A stretch of 34,025 bases of DNA from Lachnospiraceae bacterium (GTDB lineage: Bacteria > Bacillota > Clostridia > Lachnospirales > Lachnospiraceae): contig JAKSRS010000022.1 in assembly GCA_024403515.1 (NCBI GenBank), positions 1 through 34,025 on the forward strand, read 5' to 3'. Positions 1 to 7,918 of the stretch are shown piece after piece (positions within the stretch are counted from its first letter, which is position 1; every line of letters starts with the position of its first letter). Made by a program: the position numbers and the translations under genes. Below the pieces are notes generated by a model that had not been told where the DNA came from, ran no database searches, and was given only the letters and a program-made list of their open reading frames with translations.

Positions 1-681
1 CTCCATGAGCTTGTATTTCATTTCGGCAATCTGCCAGTCAGTCTCATTATCAATATCCTGAACCTCAAGTTCGGAAACAACTAAAGGAAGAATGTTTCCC
101 GCCATAAGAGCAAGATTCTTTCTAAAGGCTTCGGTCCTTAATACATAAAACTGTCCAACGTCATGATACCAGGGCTCAAGGTCCTGTGAACGTGACTGCA
201 TAAATTCAGGCTTTCTGAAAATAAGCTTACCGTCATTAATAACAAGTGCTCTTTGAGGCGGATAAGAGAAATTAACTACAGGGATTAGAGTATCTGCATC
301 ACTGCCTTCAAGCTTTTCCACTGCTTCTTTTAACTTCTTTCCGGTTACAAAAGGAGCTGTAGGATAAATGCAGGCGGCAACTTCAAAATCTTCTCCGCGC
401 TTTTTGTACTCATCTAGAACTTCAATAATTACATCTGTTGTTGATGCAAAGTCATTGGATGTTTTTTCGCTTCTCATAAAAGGAACCTTAGCTCCGTACT
501 TTCTTGAAATCTCAGCGATTTCTTCGTCATCTGTAGATACCATTACCTCGTCAAAAACACCGCTTTCCAATGCAGCTTCAATTGAGTAGGCGATAATGGG
601 TTTACCTAAAAAGTCCTTAATATTTTTGCGGGGGATTCTTTTAGAACCTCCTCTTGCTGTAATAATTGCAAGTTTCTTCAT
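1..681 (-). CDS. pseF: Pseudaminic acid cytidylyltransferase, C-terminus cut by window edge
   Basis: This enzyme activates pseudaminic acid with CTP to give CMP-pseudaminic acid in the cytoplasm, the donor for surface or flagellin glycosylation. The protein opens with the nucleotidyltransferase signature ITARGGSKRIPRKNIKDF. The KRIPRKNI form is typical of PseF, whereas the sialic acid enzyme NeuA usually reads KGIPRKN. Further family features are the VSTDDEEIAE segment, the CIYPTAPF motif near residue 105, and a C-terminal DIDNETDWQIAE segment just before the edge. 227 codons are visible, nearly the usual length of about 230 residues. The ATG at 681 is the natural start, but its ribosome binding site is weak. 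It is the last visible gene of the glycan operon and follows the sialyltransferase-like gene by 79 bases. The remaining pse genes are not in the window and may lie past the left edge. Confidence 0.9.
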   Translation of the reverse strand, partial: MKKLAIITARGGSKRIPRKNIKDFLGKPIIAYSIEAALESGVFDEVMVSTDDEEIAEISRKYGAKVPFMRSEKTSNDFASTTDVIIEVLDEYKKRGEDFEVAACIYPTAPFVTGKKLKEAVEKLEGSDADTLIPVVNFSYPPQRALVINDGKLIFRKPEFMQSRSQDLEPWYHDVGQFYVLRTEAFRKNLALMAGNILPLVVSELEVQDIDNETDWQIAEMKYKLME

Positions 682-760
682 GTTGTGCACCGCTTTCTTT
701 ATCTGTCCGTTTTATTTGTAATTGACGTTATATTACGTTTTGTCTGCAAATTTCGTTGCA

Positions 761-1843
761 TCAATATATCTGTTCGTTCTGTCTGTGAATCTTGGGATCT
801 TCGTATTTATCCATAAAGTCGGGGCCCAGTCTTTCAACTTCATCGGCAAAAGAAATCGCCTTGAGTTCCGTAAGCACTCCGACAACCTTTTTAAAGTGAA
901 CGCCTTCAAAGAAGTTAATCATTTCCATGGGCATTGTCGCATCAAAGATTGGATAATCAGGAAACTCTTTAAAGTAATCAAGATAGTCACGCGGATGAGG
1001 CTTTATAAAAACAGTTCCCTGATCCTTATACATATCACAAATATCCGAAAAGATTCTTTTTCGTACATCCATAGTGCAAAGGGGGTCTGTAAGTATAAGT
1101 ATTCCATCACCTTTTTTAGTAGCCTCTGAAAGCTTGGCTTCAACGCCTTCTTTGTCCCTTACAAAGGCCTTTAAAATGACATCTTTGTCAGCTTGGGTAA
1201 GTCTGTCAGTCAGTTCTTTCCTTGACTGCTCAATATAGTAGGGGCAGGGATACTCAAGAACTGATATATCGTTTACTTCCATATCGATACAGTATTTTCC
1301 ATATCCGCTTTCGATTGAGATAAGGTTAAGCTTTTTGGAGAAAAAGACCTTAAGACCAAAGTGGCCTCTGTTGGCGAATCTTGCTGTATCAACGTACTGA
1401 ATACAGTTTAACCCATCCTCTAGTGCGTGGTAGTAAATCTTATGCTGGTTTAAATACACGCCTATAGGATCTGCATCGCTAAAAACATATATATCCTTGT
1501 ATTCTTTAAAGTTTACAGGAATAAACTCTTCCTCGAGTTTGGCAAACTTCTTGGTGAGTACGATTCTTCGATACATGTTTCCGATGATTCCACCCTTGCC
1601 ACCGTGCATGTACTTATCAAGTTCAGGAAAGTTTGACTCTCTTTTTTCGTCAAACATTATTACGTCTTTAAATATATTTGTAGCTGCTACCCTCTTAGGA
1701 AAGTCCTCAAAATTACTCGACATTGTAGATAAAACCATTGTTGCGTCACCAATGTCATTTTTCTCGGCCCTTAACTTCAATTCCTTAAGAAAGCTTACAT
1801 ACGCATGATAATATGTATGGCAGACATAAATGCGGTCGTTCAT
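761..1843 (-). CDS. Sialyltransferase-like glycosyltransferase (GT52-like), candidate pseudaminyltransferase
   Basis: A 360-residue soluble protein with the two hallmark motifs of bacterial GT-B sialyltransferases (GT38/GT52/GT80): an acidic-acidic-Gly motif in YYHALEDGLN (EDG at residues 142-144) and an HP motif in FIKPHPRDYLDY (H283-P284). In those families the first motif supplies the catalytic base and HP contacts the CMP-sugar. A Thr near residue 325 (VGVLTEL) may stand in for the usual S-S/T motif. The start ATG directly abuts the TAA of the preceding membrane-protein gene, so translation is probably coupled. With pseF directly downstream, the donor is more likely CMP-pseudaminic acid than CMP-sialic acid; that is inference. 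Polysialyltransferase-like or capsule-modifying enzymes share these motifs, so the acceptor is unknown. Confidence 0.7.
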   Translation of the reverse strand: MNDRIYVCHTYYHAYVSFLKELKLRAEKNDIGDATMVLSTMSSNFEDFPKRVAATNIFKDVIMFDEKRESNFPELDKYMHGGKGGIIGNMYRRIVLTKKFAKLEEEFIPVNFKEYKDIYVFSDADPIGVYLNQHKIYYHALEDGLNCIQYVDTARFANRGHFGLKVFFSKKLNLISIESGYGKYCIDMEVNDISVLEYPCPYYIEQSRKELTDRLTQADKDVILKAFVRDKEGVEAKLSEATKKGDGILILTDPLCTMDVRKRIFSDICDMYKDQGTVFIKPHPRDYLDYFKEFPDYPIFDATMPMEMINFFEGVHFKKVVGVLTELKAISFADEVERLGPDFMDKYEDPKIHRQNEQIY

Positions 1844-2983
1844 TTAGATAATCCATCCTTTGCTCATTGCAATAAATTCACAGCAGAAAAACATAGCTCT
1901 AAGCCATATGAATAATAAGCCTATAAGAATAGGATTTTTGGCTTCAGGGTTTTTCTTTACTATTCTTTCACACCAGCTTACACATACGCAGAATAAAAAT
2001 GTCATTGTGCCAAAAGAAGCTCTGTCGGGGTAGTGGGGAGATAATACCATAGCCCCCCATGAAAGCAGAGCACATATAAGTAAAATTCCTTCTTTTAATG
2101 TTACCTTTTCCTTGGCTACAAGTTTTAATAAAGCGTACATAACGACTGTAATGAAAAGGGCGGGGAAGAGATAGCTTACAAGTCCTCTCATCTCAGAATA
2201 GCCACGCAAGAAGAGCTTCCAGATTATTCCAACGTTGTGTGAATTATCCTGAGCACTTCTTACGAAGTTTCCCGGTGCTACGATACACGCGATTGAACCT
2301 GCAAGTGATGAAATGCTTCCAAGTATCATCCAAAGCTTAATCTTTTCGTGACGCTTATACACAATAATCATTGTAGCCACAGAAACCAGGAGGGCCACAG
2401 GGCCCATATTTTCATTGCTCCATCCGGATATTATTCCCAGAGGAATAATCCACAATGACACAAGCGTCAAATCTTTCTTTACATCCAAAGCTCTTAAATA
2501 TGTATTGATGAAAACGAGAATGAAGCAGGTAATGTAAAGATAATTTGCTGCACCTGACTCCCAGAACATGCTCATCTTCCAGTTAGCATTCATACCAACC
2601 AAAAGAGCAACTACGGCTGTTATTTTAAGAACAAGGTTGGAAACAGACTTCTTTACGTTTAACGAATCACCCGTAAGAAGAATAATAACTGCAAGCAAAA
2701 CTGTTACTAAAGTGTTTAAAACATCAGCCGCTGTTTCTCCGGTTAAAAGTATGCACTGAAGTAAAGAATGAGTCATACTTCTTCCGCCCCAGTTGTTATA
2801 ATGCCAAATCTGGGCATTTACTATATCTGAAAAGTTCCTTATGGGCTGGTCTGATGATAACACTGTTGAATACCAGTTATCGTCCATCATAAAAGGAACA
2901 TAATGATGCGTTATAAAAATTACTACTACTGATACAATGGCAAATAGCCATGCGTATCTGTCATCCTTAAAAATCTTCTTCAT
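1844..2983 (-). CDS. Polytopic membrane protein, DUF6056/glucosyltransferase-like
   Basis: A 379-residue integral membrane protein with about ten hydrophobic segments. It has an extracytoplasmic acidic motif after the first one (VPFMMDDNWYSTVL, about residues 29-42) followed by NNWGGRSMTHSLLQ. An Asp-Asp pair after TM1 and a conserved Gly-Arg are typical of GT-C fold, polyprenyl-phosphate-sugar-dependent transferases and of the DUF6056 group. The family name comes from memory and is uncertain. A glycosyl-transfer role outside the membrane fits its position between the AlgX-like gene and the sialyltransferase-like gene. The ATG start has a good site (GAGG, spacer of seven). It could instead be a flippase- or polymerase-like glycan protein. 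A 156-base GC-rich gap with hairpin repeats separates it from the AlgX-like gene upstream. Confidence 0.55.
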   Translation of the reverse strand: MKKIFKDDRYAWLFAIVSVVVIFITHHYVPFMMDDNWYSTVLSSDQPIRNFSDIVNAQIWHYNNWGGRSMTHSLLQCILLTGETAADVLNTLVTVLLAVIILLTGDSLNVKKSVSNLVLKITAVVALLVGMNANWKMSMFWESGAANYLYITCFILVFINTYLRALDVKKDLTLVSLWIIPLGIISGWSNENMGPVALLVSVATMIIVYKRHEKIKLWMILGSISSLAGSIACIVAPGNFVRSAQDNSHNVGIIWKLFLRGYSEMRGLVSYLFPALFITVVMYALLKLVAKEKVTLKEGILLICALLSWGAMVLSPHYPDRASFGTMTFLFCVCVSWCERIVKKNPEAKNPILIGLLFIWLRAMFFCCEFIAMSKGWII

Positions 2984-3043
2984 GCGCTATCCTCGTTTAT
3001 ATTCGTTCCCACGTACGCGGGGCCTTCTAATGCTTCGCCGCTT

Positions 3044-3116
3044 CCTGCGGCACGATTTCTTTTTATAATGCCGCGCCTAGTGCCTGCGGCACGATTTCTT
3101 TTTATAATGCCGCGCC
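3044..3116. repeat. Two-copy GC-rich direct repeat, each copy a hairpin (REP-like)
   Basis: A 34-base unit occurs twice without mismatch (3044-3077 and 3083-3116, period 39). Each unit begins CCTGCGGCACG and ends TAATGCCGCGCC, so GCGGCA pairs with TGCCGC around a 16-base AT-rich loop. The whole gap 2984-3139 is much richer in GC than the flanking genes. It could be a REP-like element or an mRNA processing or stabilising structure inside the operon. Neither arm is followed by a T-run, so it does not look like a terminator. Confidence 0.75.
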
Positions 3117-3139
3117 CGCTGTCTCGGTCGCCCGGCTTT

Positions 3140-4684
3140 TTACCTTAAATCAAAGTATGTGTCGTGTCTTTCGTAATCAATTGGATCTATGGCCTTTTGG
3201 CAGAAAGAAAAGACAACAATGTCAGGTTTGTTTTCTTCCACATAGTTTCTAATCGATCCGTTAAAAGCTATCGGATAAATAACATCTATTTGAGCCGTAG
3301 CAAGTGATAAAAACGACGTTGAGTACCAGGAAAAAGAATCCTGAATTAACAAAACCCGTAAATTTTCATTGCAGGGCGGCTCATTATTAGTAATCAGTGA
3401 AACAGGTGAATTGAAAAGTCTTATCGTTGAATAAGCATCATAACTTGTTAAATAGTCCTGCTTGGAATATTCATTTATGCTTTCAAGCCTTCCCCTGTCA
3501 AAAAGTGCCTCTTCATAACTTCCTTCAAGTTCGATTCTTTCTTCCAAAACATTTAAAGTAAGATTAGTATCAAACTTTGGAAGTATAAGTGTGTAATCCT
3601 CAGGCTTGGCATTTGCAAGAGTTACTGCTCTTCCTTCTCCGCCAAACATGATATTTTTATATACTGTCATCTCATAATTTGAATCATCAAATACAGAAAG
3701 ATCGTAATCGGCACCTGCTACTTCGTTTAGCTTCTTTGCTATTTTACCTGCTGCGAATAGTCCTGCATTTGTTGTAAAGTGATGGTCTGTTTTATAGTAG
3801 TAATCATACCAGTTTAGGTTTGCATCCATCATTTCACGGCGCATATCAAGGACATTGACATCAAGCTCATTTAGCTTTTCTAACAACATATCACCATTTT
3901 CATTGGTATGCTCAAACTGGCTTTCAAAGTCTGATAACTGTGTGTCATTCGGACAGACCTTAGAACCGTTATTTACAACCAAAAGCGGAATATCTCTTTC
4001 CTTTAAAAAGTTTTCAAAGTCCTTTATGCCTGTTGCCATTTCTTCAATCTGCTCGTCTGAAAGTTTGGGCTGAACATAGGTAAGATACCCGTTTTCCATC
4101 GTAATAATTCGGTTAAAGTCCTGAGGGCTTACGGGATTTTTCCACATGATTAAGTTATCAAAGTCTGCAGCAAGATTTGCCGCAAAATCATGCCCCATTA
4201 GATATTCAGAGCTATAGGCTTCAATCTTTTCTTTTAATGAATCCACAAGTTTTAAATACCTTGAAACGATGCCTGAAAGCTTTCCAAACGCTGAATTGTC
4301 AGTTACCAATAAGTCCGGTGATTCAATTTCGTTCATTCCACTGTTTACGATTGCAAATGGATCTTCGGTTTCATAAGCATAATCATCAGTAGCGGCTTCG
4401 CTTTCATAGCTGTAATCGTCGAAAGTGTCTGAATCTAAAGGCCTATCCACAAAAGGATACAAAACTTCCCAATCTGTCTTTTCGTTATCATAATGGGTCA
4501 CGCCGCTTCTTAGCTTAACGGCATCAAAAAACACCGCATTGGTGAGTTCATTGTTTATACCATATTTCTCCACTAAAATCTGTCTTGAAAAGATTCTTAC
4601 GGCAATTGATATAAACATGACAAGAGTCACGGCTATGCAGATATATGAAATTATTCGATTTATCCCTGATAGTTTCTTATCCAC
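3140..4684 (-). CDS. AlgX/AlgJ/DltD-like SGNH-fold glycan O-acetylation protein
   Basis: A 514-residue protein with one N-terminal membrane anchor (about residues 11-31) and a large extracytoplasmic domain. The SGNH-type signatures of the AlgX/AlgJ family are present: YYKTDHHFTTNAG, with the Asp-x-His pair at D300 and H302, and LLIQDSFSWY, whose S450 would be the nucleophile. In that family the enzyme moves an acyl group, delivered across the membrane by an MBOAT protein, onto a polysaccharide. The MBOAT gene lies immediately upstream with a gap of nine bases, which supports this role. Residues 80-110 form an acidic Asp/Glu/Tyr-rich linker. The start is GTG, supported by AGAGG six bases upstream. 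The acceptor glycan and the acyl group cannot be read from the sequence. Confidence 0.8.
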   Translation of the reverse strand: MDKKLSGINRIISYICIAVTLVMFISIAVRIFSRQILVEKYGINNELTNAVFFDAVKLRSGVTHYDNEKTDWEVLYPFVDRPLDSDTFDDYSYESEAATDDYAYETEDPFAIVNSGMNEIESPDLLVTDNSAFGKLSGIVSRYLKLVDSLKEKIEAYSSEYLMGHDFAANLAADFDNLIMWKNPVSPQDFNRIITMENGYLTYVQPKLSDEQIEEMATGIKDFENFLKERDIPLLVVNNGSKVCPNDTQLSDFESQFEHTNENGDMLLEKLNELDVNVLDMRREMMDANLNWYDYYYKTDHHFTTNAGLFAAGKIAKKLNEVAGADYDLSVFDDSNYEMTVYKNIMFGGEGRAVTLANAKPEDYTLILPKFDTNLTLNVLEERIELEGSYEEALFDRGRLESINEYSKQDYLTSYDAYSTIRLFNSPVSLITNNEPPCNENLRVLLIQDSFSWYSTSFLSLATAQIDVIYPIAFNGSIRNYVEENKPDIVVFSFCQKAIDPIDYERHDTYFDLR

Positions 4685-4693
4685 AGTTTTCCT

Positions 4694-6079
4694 CTAAAAG
4701 TTAAAGTAAATGAAAGGATTGTAGGATGAACTTACAATCTTTAGTATTGAAATAAAAAATATAGCTACTACATAGATGCCTTCCAAAAGAGTTCCAGCTA
4801 AACCTTTCTTTTGCAACCATGAAATGAATTTCTTAAATAAAGGTGTTGCTCCAAAAATGGCCAGCAAAAGAATAAACCAGCTACCTTTTATGTACATGGT
4901 AAAACCGCTGTCAATAAATGCTGTTGCCTTAATTCCGACCATTGTTCCAATAAATCTTACGGCCTGAGTGATTGAATCGCATCTGAATACGACCCAGCAC
5001 ATGATTACTACAAGAAGGGTATAAATGTGGGTAAAAGCATTTTTAACCTTATTAAGCCCTGTCGTTCTTTCAATAACAAGAAAAACAAAGTATAAAAGTC
5101 CCCAGGCTATAAAAGTCCAGTTTGCTCCGTGCCAGATACCGGTTAAAAGCCAGACTACAAAAAGGTTAAGTAGCTCCCTCGACTTTTTAACCCTGTTTCC
5201 GCCCATTGGAATGTAGACGTAGTCTCTAAACCAGCTACTAAGCGAAATGTGCCATCTTCTCCAAAAGTCGGTCACATTGGATGCAATATAGGGGTAATTA
5301 AAGTTTTCATCAAATTTAAAGCCAAACATTCTTCCAAGGCCGATTGCCATGTCAGAATATCCCGAAAAGTCAAAGTAAATCTGCAGCGTATAAGCTATGG
5401 CCCCAAGCCATGCAGCCATCACAGACTGTCTTCCGTCAAAGTTAAAGACAACATCTGAAAGCGCCGCCATATAGTTAGCAATCAAGACCTTCTTGGCAAG
5501 ACCATAAATAAATCGCTTCATACCGCTTGCCACATCGTCTTTGGTTTCAACTCTGTTTTCTATTTCATAAGCTATGCTTTCATACCTTACGATGGGTCCT
5601 GCAATAAGCTGTGGGAATAAAGCTACGTAAAGTCCCACATACAAGGGATTATGCTGAGTTCTGGCCTTTTTATAGTAAACATCAAAAAGATATGACATTA
5701 ACTGGAAGGTAAAAAACGATATTCCTATTGGAAGTGAAATCCTTATAAAGGAAAAATCCCTGTTAAGTAAAAGCCCCAGCTGAGAAGTTAAAAATGTCAG
5801 GTACTTAAAGGTAAAAAGAACGAGCACATGGTAGATTGTTCCTACTACCACTACCCACTTTCCCTTTTCTTTTTCTATCAAAAGTCCAAGTCCCCAGGTC
5901 ACGATTATTGAAAAGATCATAAGAAAAACAAAAATCGGTTCTCCCCAGGCATAAAATGCAAGGCTTGCAAGAAGAAGAAAGACGTTTTTAAAGGTTCTTT
6001 TCTTAAATATTGGATTGTAATAAATGATCAATACTATCGGTAAAAATACAAATAGAAAGACCTCGGATGAAAAGACCAT
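4694..6079 (-). CDS. MBOAT family O-acyltransferase (AlgI/DltB/PatA-like)
   Basis: A 461-residue polytopic membrane protein of the membrane-bound O-acyltransferase family, which carries acyl groups across the membrane for transfer to a surface polymer. Signatures are SLPIGISFFTFQLMSY (residues 115-130), QIYFDFSGYSDMAIGLG, NVTDFWRRWHISLSSWFRDY (conserved His277) and LLTGIWHGANWTFIAWG (catalytic-type His317). The length matches AlgI and PatA. The ATG start has an AAGGAG site overlapping the end of the GtrII-like gene. It forms a two-gene acylation unit with the SGNH protein downstream, the same arrangement as AlgI with AlgJ/AlgX and DltB with DltD. The dlt alternative is unlikely because dltA and dltC are absent. 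Confidence 0.92.
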   Translation of the reverse strand: MVFSSEVFLFVFLPIVLIIYYNPIFKKRTFKNVFLLLASLAFYAWGEPIFVFLMIFSIIVTWGLGLLIEKEKGKWVVVVGTIYHVLVLFTFKYLTFLTSQLGLLLNRDFSFIRISLPIGISFFTFQLMSYLFDVYYKKARTQHNPLYVGLYVALFPQLIAGPIVRYESIAYEIENRVETKDDVASGMKRFIYGLAKKVLIANYMAALSDVVFNFDGRQSVMAAWLGAIAYTLQIYFDFSGYSDMAIGLGRMFGFKFDENFNYPYIASNVTDFWRRWHISLSSWFRDYVYIPMGGNRVKKSRELLNLFVVWLLTGIWHGANWTFIAWGLLYFVFLVIERTTGLNKVKNAFTHIYTLLVVIMCWVVFRCDSITQAVRFIGTMVGIKATAFIDSGFTMYIKGSWFILLLAIFGATPLFKKFISWLQKKGLAGTLLEGIYVVAIFFISILKIVSSSYNPFIYFNF

Positions 6080-6090
6080 CTCTAATCTCC

Positions 6091-7635
6091 TTACTGGAAT
6101 TTAACTACAACTACATCTTCTATTATCCTTACGGAACCATCACTAGGGTAGCAGGGCATCGAGTCAACTGCCGATGAATCCTTAAGATAATCAAGGTCTA
6201 CCGTAGGCGGATTGTAGCCAACTGTCGCCTTCATAAAGGTGTGCCAGTTATAGTTATAGATAACTGTCGGAAGCGAGAATGGATACACATTTATGTAAGA
6301 ACCAAACTCGGGATATGCAAACAGATTCTGGTCGGGAACGGGGTCTCCTACAAATGCGACAAAAAGGTTTGGATCATACCCGTCAACCGATTCAATTCTT
6401 GTAACCATTCTGTTGAAGTATTCAATTCCGGCGTTTTGGATATATTCGCCTCTTAGGTAAGCTGTATTTGAAAATCTGCAGTTTAAAATCACCATTGAAA
6501 GGATTACAAAGGCCAAAAATCCATAAAGAATGCTCTGGCATTTTCCGCCAATCTCATCATCGGACCTAATGGTATCCATAAGAAGCATTGCGAAAATAAA
6601 GAAAAATACTTCGGCATACATCATTACGGAATGAACATTTACATCACACATAACATAGATAAAGTTCACTCCAAGTGGAATAATCAGAAAGAGCAAAAGA
6701 AGGCATACGGCCTTTTTGAACTCTTTCTTTTTAAAGGTCTTTCCTATCACAAAACAGCCTAAGAAGATAACGATAAGTATTGTTATTCTGTAAAGGCCGT
6801 AGTTTCCACCCTGGTACATATTTCTAGTTGTATCCTTTACGGGTGTGAAAAATTCTGTGTAAGCTTTTATGATTCTATCGATGTACTGGGATATTGTAGT
6901 TGATGCTGCACTGCTCATTCCCTGGTAGTCTGAAAGTTCTGTGTGATAATGCCAAAGGAAAAACTTCATTATTGCAAGGTATGAAACCAAGGCCGCTATG
7001 CAGGCTCCTCCATAGTATAAAACCCTAATAAAGAACCACTTTAAAAAGTTTTCTTCCTGACACTTATAAACTTCAAAGAAGAAATAGATAAGAAACATAC
7101 AGATAAAGGTACATATGTAGGCCTGATAGATTCCTGCGCCGCAGGCAAGAATAATCACCCCTCCAATATATGCGTACCATTTTCTGTATTTTATAATGAT
7201 TGCGCTTCCGATGATTGATAAAAGCATGCCAAACATATTTATTGCTGACATAAACATAAATCCCATTAGGCTTGTGACCATGGGGAAAGAAACCATCATT
7301 GCGCCGATTAAAACTCCAAAAAGGGGACTTTTTACATCAAAAAGTCTTTCAATAATCACTGCTGCCACTGCTATGTAGATTAAGGATAAGACCCCAAGAT
7401 ATAAAGGGGTTGAGAAATGAACATACTGACCGTTAATAAGGTTAGTAATTCTTGTTACAACTTCAATCATCCATCTGCCGAACGGATAAGTTGCTCCAAG
7501 ATAGAAATTGTAGGTATTATCGTGAAGAATAATATTGTGGGTAAATATATAACCATGGGCAATAAGACCGGTGATTATTACCGACAAAAATGTTGATATA
7601 TCGTTTTTCTTAATGTTAGCTTTAAATCTATCCAT
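6091..7635 (-). CDS. GtrII-like membrane glucosyltransferase
   Basis: A polytopic membrane protein resembling the Glucos_trans_II (GtrII) family, which transfers glucosyl units from a polyprenyl-phosphate carrier onto surface glycans outside the membrane. An early loop, HDNTYNFYLGATYPFGRWM, supplies the acidic residue and the GRW motif typical of this group. About ten hydrophobic segments follow, then a C-terminal extracytoplasmic region of about 120 residues. The reading frame stays open to a GTG at 7689, but that codon has no ribosome binding site. I chose the ATG at 7635, which has AAGGA 11 bases upstream and gives 514 residues starting MDRFKANIKKND. It is the first gene of the glycan operon, and only 11 bases separate it from the MBOAT gene. 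The sugar and acceptor are unknown. Confidence 0.75.
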   Translation of the reverse strand: MDRFKANIKKNDISTFLSVIITGLIAHGYIFTHNIILHDNTYNFYLGATYPFGRWMIEVVTRITNLINGQYVHFSTPLYLGVLSLIYIAVAAVIIERLFDVKSPLFGVLIGAMMVSFPMVTSLMGFMFMSAINMFGMLLSIIGSAIIIKYRKWYAYIGGVIILACGAGIYQAYICTFICMFLIYFFFEVYKCQEENFLKWFFIRVLYYGGACIAALVSYLAIMKFFLWHYHTELSDYQGMSSAASTTISQYIDRIIKAYTEFFTPVKDTTRNMYQGGNYGLYRITILIVIFLGCFVIGKTFKKKEFKKAVCLLLLFLIIPLGVNFIYVMCDVNVHSVMMYAEVFFFIFAMLLMDTIRSDDEIGGKCQSILYGFLAFVILSMVILNCRFSNTAYLRGEYIQNAGIEYFNRMVTRIESVDGYDPNLFVAFVGDPVPDQNLFAYPEFGSYINVYPFSLPTVIYNYNWHTFMKATVGYNPPTVDLDYLKDSSAVDSMPCYPSDGSVRIIEDVVVVKFQ

Positions 7636-7725
7636 TTCCCTGATTTTCCTTCTTTGTACCTTGTGAAAGATGTATTTTAAAAGCCGCACAACGGCACACT
7701 AATCCACAATGGCATACTTGATATA

Positions 7726-7753
7726 ACTATACCATTTTCTACAGGAAAATTAA
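7726..7753 (-). promoter_or_regulatory. Candidate promoter of the glycan operon
   Basis: On the minus strand TTAATT (-35) and TATAGT (-10) are separated by 16 bases, with a TG one base ahead of the -10 (extended -10). It lies about 90 bases upstream of the chosen start of the GtrII-like gene and downstream of a terminator-like hairpin. The -35 is poor. Confidence 0.4.
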
Positions 7754-7780
7754 AGGTTTAAAGTCTTACTTAGAAGCTTA

Positions 7781-7856
7781 AAAGACAGGCTTTTTGATAT
7801 AACTTTCCTCACCGGTTTTTCCGAAAAGGAATACTTATCAAAAGGCCTGCCTTTAA
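7781..7856. terminator. Long hairpin after the ABC permease gene, probable terminator
   Basis: Arms of about 19 bases (near 7782-7800 and 7836-7854) pair with one wobble and one mismatch. They read ACAGGCTTTTTGATA against TATCAAAAGGCCTGC. The arms end in short A/T runs on both sides. It lies 60 bases beyond the stop of the Bce-type permease and separates that unit from the glycan operon. The T-run is short, so efficiency is uncertain. Confidence 0.6.
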
Positions 7857-7918
7857 ATTCTTTTATATTAAATTTTTACTAACCCTTACCGTTCTCAATA
7901 TACCTTATACTAGCTTCA

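Noticed and set aside
1..681. Sialic acid cytidylyltransferase (NeuA)
   Set aside because: The KRIPRKNI and CIYPTAPF motifs fit PseF better than NeuA, although substrate proof is lacking.
722..1129. Plus-strand open frame of 135 codons across the sialyltransferase-like gene
   Set aside because: It lies antisense to a well-supported gene, lacks a ribosome binding site and resembles no protein. The other frames antisense to real genes were dismissed for the same reason.
4694..6079. DltB of a D-alanylation operon
   Set aside because: dltA and dltC are absent, and the surrounding genes concern glycan assembly.
7636..7689. GTG start of the GtrII-like gene at 7689
   Set aside because: No ribosome binding site precedes it. 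The extra 18 residues are very basic, and the ATG at 7635 has AAGGA upstream.
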